Shown one piece after another: positions 50,770-57,089 of a stretch of 64,000 bases of DNA. Made by a program: the position numbers and the translations under genes. How positions within the stretch are numbered: the first letter of the stretch is position 1; each line of letters begins with the position of its first letter. The notes below the pieces were generated by a model that saw only the letters and a list, made by a program, of their open reading frames with translations, ran no database searches and was not told the DNA's origin. The stretch comes from Rhodococcus rhodnii (GTDB lineage Bacteria > Actinomycetota > Actinomycetes > Mycobacteriales > Pseudonocardiaceae), in NCBI GenBank assembly GCA_000720375.1, contig JOAA01000008.1, forward strand, positions 62,001-126,000. Reading direction: 5' to 3'.

Positions 50770-51284
50770 GGCCCGGTCACCCCCCGTTCCTCCAGTGCGT
50801 CGCGCAACGCGCGCAGCGCGTAAAACGATCGCGATTTGACCGTACCCGGCGGGATGCCGAGCACTGATGCCGCTTCGGCCACCGTGCGCCTGCGGAAGAA
50901 CAGCTCGCCGATCACCGCGCGGTGATCCTTGCTCAACGCGCGCATGGCCTCGGCGATCTGCCAGCTCTGCAGTACCCGGTCGAAGTCGTCATCGGTGTGC
51001 GGGAGGTCCTGCACCGGCATCGGCACCTCGGTGACCCGCGCACCTGCTCGACGGTAGCCGGACACGATCAGGTTGCGGGTCACCGTGTACAACCACGGCC
51101 CGGCCTGATCGACACTCAACGTGTCGGCATTGCGCCACGCGCGTAACAACGTCTCCTGGACCACGTCCTCCGCCCGCTGCACATCGCCGCCGACCGATCG
51201 CAGCGCATATGCCAGCAACGGACGGCGGTACTTCTCGTAGAGCTCGCGAATCAGGATCTCTCGCTGCTCAGGGGTGCTCCCCAC
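50766..51284 (-). CDS. ECF sigma factor (SigL-like)
   Basis: 172 residues. Region 2 is in AEDVVQETLLRAWRNADTL and PWLYTVTRNLIVSGYRR; region 4 is in LSKDHRAVIGELFFRRRTVAE and GIPPGTVKSRSFYALRALRDAL. The overall pattern resembles mycobacterial SigL. GTG 51284 lies a few bases after a predicted TGAACC-N16-CGTAAT promoter, so its message is probably leaderless and autoregulated. The zinc anti-sigma is co-translated. Predicted targets in this window are a 44-residue lipoprotein and a YceI protein. Confidence 0.92.
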   Translation of the reverse strand: MGSTPEQREILIRELYEKYRRPLLAYALRSVGGDVQRAEDVVQETLLRAWRNADTLSVDQAGPWLYTVTRNLIVSGYRRAGARVTEVPMPVQDLPHTDDDFDRVLQSWQIAEAMRALSKDHRAVIGELFFRRRTVAEAASVLGIPPGTVKSRSFYALRALRDALEERGVTGP

Positions 51285-51291
51285 GGCGTCT

Positions 51292-51319
51292 ATTACGCCG
51301 TGTCACTTCGGCTGGTTCA
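51292..51319 (-). promoter_or_regulatory. Predicted ECF promoter of the sigma/anti-sigma operon
   Basis: Minus strand: TGAACC (51319-51314), 16 bases, CGTAAT (51297-51292). The sigma start codon is at 51284. It is back to back with the similar element at 51331-51358. Confidence 0.75.
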
Positions 51320-51330
51320 AGCCAGAAGGG

Positions 51331-51358
51331 TGAACCTTCGCAAGTTGCCGTACGTACA
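51331..51358 (+). promoter_or_regulatory. Predicted ECF promoter of the small lipoprotein gene
   Basis: Plus strand: TGAACC (51331-51336), 16 bases, CGTACA (51353-51358). It reads toward the ATG at 51387. The mycobacterial SigL consensus, as I recall it, is TGAACC with a CGT-containing -10. Confidence 0.75.
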
Positions 51359-51386
51359 AGGAACGAACCCGAAAGGAGCGAGAAGC

Positions 51387-51521
51387 ATGAGCTATGGCAT
51401 CGCAGCTCGCGCCGTCGGCGCGCTCATCGGCGTGCTGGCGACCATTGTTTTCGCCGCGTGCACGCCCAACGACGGCCCAGCCTCCAACGACCAGGGCTCC
51501 GAGCAGTCCGGCGGTTACTGA
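51387..51521 (+). CDS. 44-residue putative lipoprotein
   Basis: A very short gene with a clear AGGAG eight bases before ATG 51387. Residues 6-26 are hydrophobic and end in the lipobox-like VFAAC, after which a hydrophilic tail of about 17 residues ends in GGY. It would be a lipid-anchored surface peptide. A predicted ECF promoter sits directly upstream, divergent from the sigma gene's own. Its stop abuts the acylphosphatase stop. No homology is recognised; it could be a signal peptide-like sensor or a stress-induced envelope peptide. Confidence 0.6.
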   Translation: MSYGIAARAVGALIGVLATIVFAACTPNDGPASNDQGSEQSGGY

Positions 51522-51815
51522 CTAACGTTCCACGAAGCCGGTGAGACCACCGCGCGCTTCGGACCACCGCTCCACCACCGTGTCTACCCGACCGGGTGAA
51601 TCTCCGCCGCGCAGCAGTGCGAGCAGGCGCTCGCAATCCGCTCTGGCTCCCTCGGCGACGACTTCCACCCGGCCGTCCTGAAGGTTGCGAGCGCCTCCGA
51701 CAAGGCCGAGTTCGAGCGCGCGGGACCGCGTCCACCAGCGAAAACCGACTCCTTGCACGTACCCGTGCACCCAAGCGGTCAGCCGCACCGTAGGCTGATC
51801 GGCGGTTGATGGCAT
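51522..51815 (-). CDS. acyP: Acylphosphatase
   Basis: 97 residues. Hydrolyses acyl phosphates. The catalytic pair is visible as Arg26 in [13 protein letters not shown] and Asn44 in [20 protein letters not shown] 51815. In actinobacterial genomes acyP commonly lies just upstream of smc on the same strand, as here, although an ECF sigma/anti-sigma pair and a small opposite-strand lipoprotein have come between them. Confidence 0.92.
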   Translation of the reverse strand: MPSTADQPTVRLTAWVHGYVQGVGFRWWTRSRALELGLVGGARNLQDGRVEVVAEGARADCERLLALLRGGDSPGRVDTVVERWSEARGGLTGFVER

Positions 51816-51854
51816 GCCCCGAATGATCGCAGTCGCATCAAACGGGTGTCGTTC

Positions 51855-51880
51855 GGTAGTGGTACGTTACCGGGCCGTGA
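51855..51880 (+). promoter_or_regulatory. Copy 1 of a 26-bp promoter-like element
   Basis: The element matches 52558-52583 at 21 of 26 positions, with the core AGTGGTACGTT and the end CCGTGA. TACGTT could be a -10 box. It lies about 70 bp upstream of the Pro/Ser-rich protein gene at 51947. Confidence 0.5.
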
Positions 51881-51946
51881 CTGCCTGTCCGTCCAGTCGG
51901 GGCCGGACAGGAACTCTCACAGTGCTTGCGAGGAGGAGCCCCCCGC

Positions 51947-52480
51947 ATGGCCGAAACACCCGACCGGACCGAGGTCCAGCCCCCGGCTGACGAGCCAAGG
52001 TCCGGCAGCAAACGTTCCTACGCGCTGCTCGCGGCGGCCGGCGTCAGTGTCGCCACCGCGTGCGCGGCGCTGGCCAGTTTCGCGGTGGCAGGCGGTGGCG
52101 AGGCCCAGCCGGGGCACGACTCGAACACCAACATCTCGCAGGTGAACGCGCCCCGCAGCACCCCGGTCTCCGGGCCGTCCTCGTCCGACACGTCGTCGAC
52201 GGACACGTCGACCTCGGAAACGTCCTCTGACGCGCCCTCGGACGGCAGCTCGCCGTCGAACCGGCCAGACAGGCCGAACACGCCGCAGCAGCCGAACCAG
52301 CCGCCCGGGCAGCCCAACCAGCCGACGCCGACGCCGCCCAACCCGGGCGGCAATCCCCAGCCGACGCCGACTCCGACGCCCACCGAGCCGACGAAAACGC
52401 CGCCAGGGTCGACGATTGTGTCGCCGCCGCCTTCGTCGACTACACCGCCGACCGATCCGCCGCCACCTACGACCGGCTGA
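51947..52480 (+). CDS. Exported Ser/Thr/Pro-rich protein
   Basis: 177 residues. A short charged N-terminus and one hydrophobic helix (about 25-50) lead into a tail made almost wholly of Ser, Thr, Pro, Asn, Gln and Gly, with runs such as TPTPPNPGG. It is probably an N-terminally anchored, extended and possibly glycosylated cell-wall-spanning protein. ATG 51947 after AGGAGGAG. It has the same promoter-like element and general layout as the following CAP protein but no folded domain. Confidence 0.65.
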   Translation: MAETPDRTEVQPPADEPRSGSKRSYALLAAAGVSVATACAALASFAVAGGGEAQPGHDSNTNISQVNAPRSTPVSGPSSSDTSSTDTSTSETSSDAPSDGSSPSNRPDRPNTPQQPNQPPGQPNQPTPTPPNPGGNPQPTPTPTPTEPTKTPPGSTIVSPPPSSTTPPTDPPPPTTG

Positions 52481-52557
52481 AATTCCGCCATAAGCCGGAA
52501 AGCACGCTGAGCTGCCGTTCCTAGCAAATGGCGTCCGAAAGGCTGTGGAGATCACCC

Positions 52558-52583
52558 GTTAGTGGTACGTTGCGCGACCGTGA
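52558..52583 (+). promoter_or_regulatory. Copy 2 of the 26-bp promoter-like element
   Basis: It shares AGTGGTACGTT and CCGTGA with the copy at 51855-51880. Here its end contains the GTG start (52580) of the CAP protein, so the transcript would be leaderless. Confidence 0.5.
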
Positions 52584-53347
52584 GTGAAACGCGACCCCGA
52601 CGCGCCACGATCATGGTAAGTCTCACCGCGCTCGCCGCAGGAGCGGCAATCGCCGGTGGGGCGACCATTTTGGCCCTGCCGAGTGGAAAATCCCCCCAAG
52701 TTCCACTGGTGATGGGCTATGACGGCGCCAACAACGCCAGACAGACGGACGAATCCCCGCCCTCCGATTCGGCGAAGGCACTCTCCGCCGAGTCAAGTTC
52801 CCCCGGAGCCACCGGCTCGACATCCCCGACAACGTCGAGCGCCACAAGCAGTTCCTCGGCCCCGCCCTCGTCTGGCAGCCCATCCCCACCGCCAAGTAGC
52901 CCGACCCAGCCGTCGCCTTCCCCGACGCAGCCGCAGCAGCCCGCACCGCCACCACCGCCGCAAGCCCCGAACGCAGGCCTGGCAGGCGAAGTCGTCCAGT
53001 TGGTCAATCAGGCCCGTAGCCAGTTCGTGCCGGCGTGCGGCGCGCTGACCGTCGACGACCGGCTGACCAGGGCGGCGCAGAAGCACAGCAGCGACATGGC
53101 CGCACAGGACTACTTCTCGCACACGTCGAAGGACGACAGGACGTTCGCCGACCGCATCAGGGCGGAGGGTTATCCCCGGCCGGGTGGCGAGAACATCGCG
53201 CAGGGCCAGCGGTCAGCCAAGGCCGTGATGGACGCGTGGATGAAGTCCGACGGACACCGCGAGAACATCCTCAGGTGCGGCTTCAAGACGATCGGTGTCG
53301 GCGTGGACACCAACGACTTCTACTGGACCCAGAACTTCGGCTTCTGA
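52580..53347 (+). CDS. Secreted CAP (SCP/PR1) domain protein
   Basis: 255 residues. A signal-anchor helix (about 12-34) and a Ser/Pro-rich linker to about residue 130 precede a CAP domain. CAP marks are LVNQARSQF, AAQKHSSDMAAQDYFSH, GGENIAQG, and SDGHRENIL with the conserved His and Glu residues. Such secreted domains bind lipids or act as proteases in some cases. GTG 52580 chosen because the promoter-like element runs into it; an in-frame start at 52562 is possible. Confidence 0.83.
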   Translation: MSETRPRRATIMVSLTALAAGAAIAGGATILALPSGKSPQVPLVMGYDGANNARQTDESPPSDSAKALSAESSSPGATGSTSPTTSSATSSSSAPPSSGSPSPPPSSPTQPSPSPTQPQQPAPPPPPQAPNAGLAGEVVQLVNQARSQFVPACGALTVDDRLTRAAQKHSSDMAAQDYFSHTSKDDRTFADRIRAEGYPRPGGENIAQGQRSAKAVMDAWMKSDGHRENILRCGFKTIGVGVDTNDFYWTQNFGF

Positions 53348-53373
53348 GCCGAGTGCGCCAGGCACGCGTTCCT

Positions 53374-53395
53374 GTCGACCGATGAGCCGGTCGAC
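53374..53395 (+). terminator. Weak hairpin after the CAP gene
   Basis: GTCGACCG (53374-53381) pairs with CGGTCGAC (53388-53395) around a six-base loop. No U-run follows. Possible terminator. Confidence 0.35.
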
Positions 53396-53449
53396 GACGG
53401 CCCACGCGCGGAGGCTGGATTGTCGGTGCTCGGACCTACGATGCGGAGC

Positions 53450-54169
53450 ATGACGCGATACGTCGATCAGGACCTGCACGGTGCGGAGTTCCGCGAGTGC
53501 GATCTGACCGGGGCACGCCTGATCGGCGTCGTGATGCAGGATGCCGTGATCGACGGGCTCGTCACCAACCTCGTGGTGAACGGTGTCGAGGTCACCAAGT
53601 ACGTCGAGGAGGAGCTCGACCGGCGTCATCCGGTGCGGGTGCTGATCCGCTCCGAGGACCCTGCTGATCTGCGCGAGGCAGCGCGTCGGCTCCATGCCGG
53701 CTGGGCCGCCACGATCGAGCGAATCCGTCGTACGCCCGGCATCGAGCGCCGCAGCGTGAACGACGAGTGGTCGGCGGTGCAGACGATGCGCCACCTGGTC
53801 TTCGTCCACGACTCGTGGTTCCGCCGCTGCTGCCTGGGCTCGACGGAGCTGTTCACGCCGATGGGCATCGGGCCGGCCGTCGAGCCCTACCGTGCGGCGC
53901 ACGGGCTTGACCTCTCGCTCGATCCGGCGCTCGACGAGATCGTGAGCGTGCGTGCGGCACAGGCCGCCGAGCTCGAGGCCTGGCTCGACGAGGTCACCGC
54001 TGCGCAGCTCGCAGCGCGTGCGCCGGTGCCCGACGACGATGTCTGGCCGCCGTACGCACGGGGCCGCTCGGTGCGGCAGTGCCTCGGCACGGTGCTCAAC
54101 GAGACCTTCGAGCACCACCGCTTCTGCGTCCGCGACCTCGATCTGATCGAGGCACAGGACGCTGAGTAG
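53450..54169 (+). CDS. Pentapeptide-repeat/DinB fusion protein
   Basis: 239 residues. The first 40 residues read like pentapeptide repeats (LHGAEFRECDLTGARLIGVV). Residues about 75-235 form a DinB-type four-helix bundle, with His residues spaced for a metal site (MRHLVFVHDSWF and ETFEHHRFCVRDLD). DinB-fold proteins include thiol transferases. ATG 53450 gives the family-like start; 53441 is an in-frame alternative. Codon choice uses CTC and GAG more than the neighbours, a hint of transfer. Function unknown. Confidence 0.75.
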   Translation: MTRYVDQDLHGAEFRECDLTGARLIGVVMQDAVIDGLVTNLVVNGVEVTKYVEEELDRRHPVRVLIRSEDPADLREAARRLHAGWAATIERIRRTPGIERRSVNDEWSAVQTMRHLVFVHDSWFRRCCLGSTELFTPMGIGPAVEPYRAAHGLDLSLDPALDEIVSVRAAQAAELEAWLDEVTAAQLAARAPVPDDDVWPPYARGRSVRQCLGTVLNETFEHHRFCVRDLDLIEAQDAE

Positions 54170-54479
54170 GGCCGGCTGCGAACTCAGCATCGCTAAGGCA
54201 TCTGCGCGGTGCCGAGCTGCTGGGCCCAGAGCCGGACGCGTCCGGCGGGCAGCGCTTCTGTCATGCCTCCACGTGGGGCCACATCAACCATTCGGCACCC
54301 CGGCCGATGGGGCCAAATCACGTCGCTAAAGCCAACCATCCCCACAGATACACGCAGAACCGCTTACCTCAAGCCGACTTGCTGAGATCACCTTACCGTC
54401 AGTACGGCTTTGCGAACGGCAGGCGCGTTGAATACTGATCAGTTCTCGATCGCGAATCCGTATGAATGCGGTTTCCGCC
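54170..54479. other. Non-coding stretch, lower GC
   Basis: I see no gene here on either strand. GC drops relative to the neighbours and stop codons are frequent. It may be the decayed edge of the accessory region that follows. Confidence 0.5.
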
Positions 54480-54521
54480 CCGACAAAGCCGCCGAGTCCG
54501 GCGGGCTCGGCGGCTTGTCGG
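54480..54521 (-). terminator. Terminator of the small Cys-rich operon
   Basis: CCGACAAAGCCGCCGAG (54480-54496) pairs with CTCGGCGGCTTGTCGG (54506-54521) with a single bulged A and a 9-base loop. It lies 6 bp beyond the stop of the leftward gene at 54528. Confidence 0.75.
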
Positions 54522-54527
54522 AAATGA

Positions 54528-54899
54528 TCATCCCTTCCCGGTGAAACCCCAGGCTTCCAATGCGGTGGCGACGAACTCGCCGCCGACGGTGTTGGCCTGA
54601 TCGGCGCGGCCAAGCCTGCGGCCCGGCCGATCGTCGTCTTCCACCAACTCGCCATCGAGAACCTCGATGACCTGGTCGTTCTCCGCATCGGGATGGTGCC
54701 AGCCATCACCACAACCATTGGGGCACGGGTGCTCTAGTTCGCGCAGCACCCCGTCGGGGCAAGGCTGTTGCCACCGCAACACGCCCGCACCCTGGCACAT
54801 CGGGCACTCACTTGGGTACCTGGCCGACACCGCCACAGGCACGACAATAGTCCCTGCGATTGGGTGCCATTCCTGACCCGAGACAGACTGGGCACTCAT
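54528..54899 (-). CDS. Cys-rich, zinc-ribbon-like hypothetical protein
   Basis: 123 residues. Two cysteine pairs resemble DnaJ-type zinc knuckles: ECPMCQGAG and, after a CPDG, HPCPNGCGDGWHH. The C-terminal half is acidic with no motif. ATG 54899 overlaps the preceding 37-residue gene by 3 bp (coupled). A strong terminator follows. The motif suggests a small metal-binding or nucleic-acid-binding protein, perhaps of plasmid or phage origin. Confidence 0.6.
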   Translation of the reverse strand: MSAQSVSGQEWHPIAGTIVVPVAVSARYPSECPMCQGAGVLRWQQPCPDGVLRELEHPCPNGCGDGWHHPDAENDQVIEVLDGELVEDDDRPGRRLGRADQANTVGGEFVATALEAWGFTGKG

Positions 54900-55009
54900 T
54901 CACACTGCTCACCTTCTTCGTCGTCGCTGGCGAACAGGCCCTCCACATATGAAAGAATCTCGGAATGGTCTGGTCCATAGCAACAAAAACCGCCCGATCG
55001 TGTGATCAC
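54896..55009 (-). CDS. 37-residue small protein
   Basis: GTG 55009 to a TGA that overlaps the next gene's ATG. The product has CCYGPDHSEILSYVEGLF followed by an acidic tail ending EQCE. The sequence looks protein-like (aromatic/hydrophobic core, acidic C-terminus), and the ATGA-type overlap supports it. The ribosome site is weak. Function unknown. Confidence 0.45.
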   Translation of the reverse strand: MITRSGGFCCYGPDHSEILSYVEGLFASDDEEGEQCE

Positions 55010-55116
55010 CCGTAACCGGGATGTTATGCCAGGACCACTTTTGGCCTAACCGATGAGTTTCCGCGGCGCCGCCCGTCTACCTCTTGAGAGAACCACAGCA
55101 AAGAGAGGACACCGTT

Positions 55117-55881
55117 ATGGGCACGGCAGTATCCGCGGACGGCACGAAGATCGCCTACGAGCGCGAGGGCACCGGCCCCGCGGTGGTCCTGGTGGACGCC
55201 GCGGGCGGTTACCGTGACTTCAACTCGCTGCGCCCCTTGGCCGACTTGATCGCCGAGCGAGGCTTCACGACGTACACCTACGACCGCCGCGGCCGTGGCC
55301 TGAGCACGGACACCCAGCCCTACGCGGTCGAGCGTGAGATCGAAGACCTCGCCGCCGTGATCGACGCGGCAGGCGGGCAGGCCAGCGTCTACGGCTGGTC
55401 CTCAGGCGCGTTGCTCGTCATGCGGGCAGCGGCGCATGGGCTGCCGATCACGCGGCTCGCGGTGTTCGAACCACCGTACGGCGGCTCGGACGAACACGAC
55501 GACGAAGTCCGGGAACAGCTCGAAACCCTTGTCGCGGAGGGGAAACGAGGCGAAGCGGTGGACCTCTTCCACCGGGTGATCGGCGTGCCGGAAGAGGTCA
55601 TGGCCCAGATGGACCCGGTCAAACCGATGCTCGAGAAGATCGCGCACACCTACCCGTACGACTGGACGATCGCGGGAACCACGACCCCGGAGCACATCAC
55701 GGCGGTTTCGGCGCCCACGTTGGTGCTCGACAGCACCGCCACCGGCAAGGAGATGCACGACGGCGTGGAACAGATCGCCAAGCTGATCCCCAATGCCGTG
55801 CACAAACGTATTGACGGCGAATGGCATGGTGTTCCCAACGAGGTGCTCGCGCCGGAGCTGGCCTCGTTCTACAAGGGCTGA
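55117..55881 (+). CDS. Alpha/beta hydrolase
   Basis: 254 residues, no signal peptide. Standard alpha/beta fold: YEREGTGPAVVLVDAAGGY, TYDRRGRGLSTD, nucleophile elbow YGWSSGALL (Ser near residue 101), and DGEWHGVP near the end for the His. It resembles small haloperoxidase/esterase-type hydrolases of actinomycetes. ATG 55117 after AGAGAGGA. It is divergent from the small Cys-rich operon. Substrate unknown. Confidence 0.85.
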   Translation: MGTAVSADGTKIAYEREGTGPAVVLVDAAGGYRDFNSLRPLADLIAERGFTTYTYDRRGRGLSTDTQPYAVEREIEDLAAVIDAAGGQASVYGWSSGALLVMRAAAHGLPITRLAVFEPPYGGSDEHDDEVREQLETLVAEGKRGEAVDLFHRVIGVPEEVMAQMDPVKPMLEKIAHTYPYDWTIAGTTTPEHITAVSAPTLVLDSTATGKEMHDGVEQIAKLIPNAVHKRIDGEWHGVPNEVLAPELASFYKG

Positions 55882-55906
55882 GGTAGCCGGTGGGCTGGAC
55901 GCGTTC

Positions 55907-56400
55907 GTGATGTGCCGCTGCTGGCAGGACGGCCTGACCGAGGCGAACGGCGGTGAGATGCGCGCGGCCGAGTCGGCGCGAGTCCTCGAAGAGCTGGAGC
56001 ACTTCGGTGATCAGTCTTCGGTCGGCACCGAAACGGTCCTGGCTGACGAGGGCACTGGCGCGGGCATCTGACCTATGTCCCGGCATATCAAGGCGAGCCG
56101 TACTCCGGTCCCGGTTACCGGGCAGGGGTGACCCCGGACGGTTTCTTCTTCCGCCGCGACGCCGAAACTGTGTTCGAGGCAACCCGGTTCCAGCAATCAG
56201 TCGACGAGCATCGCGTTCGGTTGGTCGCGGACAACCAGGAACTGGACTGGCCATGCCCGCCGCTCGGCGAACCACCGGCCAAGCGTCTGCACGTCATCAC
56301 CAGGAACGTGACCCCCGCGGAGTTCGACTCCATCGTCGAGCCGCTGAAGAAGCTGTGTGCAGCCTCCGTGACCACGGGCAATCCCGTGGCGTGGACCTAG
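55907..56400 (+). pseudogene. Frameshifted, probably 5'-truncated gene remnant
   Basis: Two adjacent plus-strand reading frames look like parts of one protein. The first runs from about 55907 to a stop at 56071 and includes SARVLEELEHFGDQSSVGTE and ends ADEGTGAGI. The second, readable from about 56062 to the stop at 56400, continues GHLTYVPAYQGEPYSGPGYR and includes the segments VTPDGFFFRRDAETVFEA and KRLHVITRNVTPAEF. The junction near 56060 implies a one-base indel, and no good start precedes the first part. The family is not recognised. A genuine short gene starting at GTG 56128 (90 residues) is the alternative. Confidence 0.45.
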
Positions 56401-56402
56401 GC

Positions 56403-57089
56403 TCAATTCACCTCAAAGCGGTAACCCATGCCTGGCTCGGTCAGCAGGTGCTTGGGCTGGGACGGCTGCGGCTCGAGTTTGCGCCGCAGCTGGGCCAGGT
56501 AGACCCGCAGGTAGTGGGTTTCGGCCGCGTAAGCGGGCCCCCAGACCTCCTGCAGCAGCTGCTTCTGCGCGACCAACCGGCCCTTGTTGCGCACCAGGAC
56601 CTCCAGCACGCCCCACTCGGTCGGGGTCAGGTGCACCTCGGAGCCTTCCTTGAGCACCTTCTTCGCCGCCAGATCCACGATGAACGATCCGGTGTCCACC
56701 ACGGCCTCTTCCTCGCCCGGACCGGCCACTGTGGAGCGCCGGACGGCGGCACGCAAGCGAGCGAGGAGTTCGTCCATGCCGAAGGGTTTGGTCACGTAGT
56801 CGTCCGCGCCCGCGTCCAGTGCCTCGACCTTGTCGCCGGAGTCCGTCCGCGCGGACAGCACGATGATCGGCACGGTCGTCCAGCCGCGCAGGCCGGCGAT
56901 CACCTCGGTGCCGTCGATGTCCGGCAGGCCCAGGTCCAGGACCACGACGTCGGGTTTGCCCTCGGCGGCCGCGCGCAGTGCTGCCGCGCCGTCGTGCGCG
57001 GTGATCACTTGGTATCCGCGGGCCGACAGGTTGATCCGCAGTGCGCGGACGATCTGCGGCTCGTCGTCGACCACCAGCACCTTCGTCAT
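56403..57089 (-). CDS. kdpE: Response regulator KdpE
   Basis: 228 residues, OmpR type. The receiver has DDEP at residues 8-11 and the phosphoacceptor Asp in VVVLDLGLPD near 52, with the conserved Lys in VTKPFG. The C-terminal winged helix has LTPTEWGVLEVLVRNKGRLV. It overlaps kdpD by 4 bp. It activates kdp transcription on low potassium or osmotic stress. Confidence 0.94.
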   Translation of the reverse strand: MTKVLVVDDEPQIVRALRINLSARGYQVITAHDGAAALRAAAEGKPDVVVLDLGLPDIDGTEVIAGLRGWTTVPIIVLSARTDSGDKVEALDAGADDYVTKPFGMDELLARLRAAVRRSTVAGPGEEEAVVDTGSFIVDLAAKKVLKEGSEVHLTPTEWGVLEVLVRNKGRLVAQKQLLQEVWGPAYAAETHYLRVYLAQLRRKLEPQPSQPKHLLTEPGMGYRFEVN

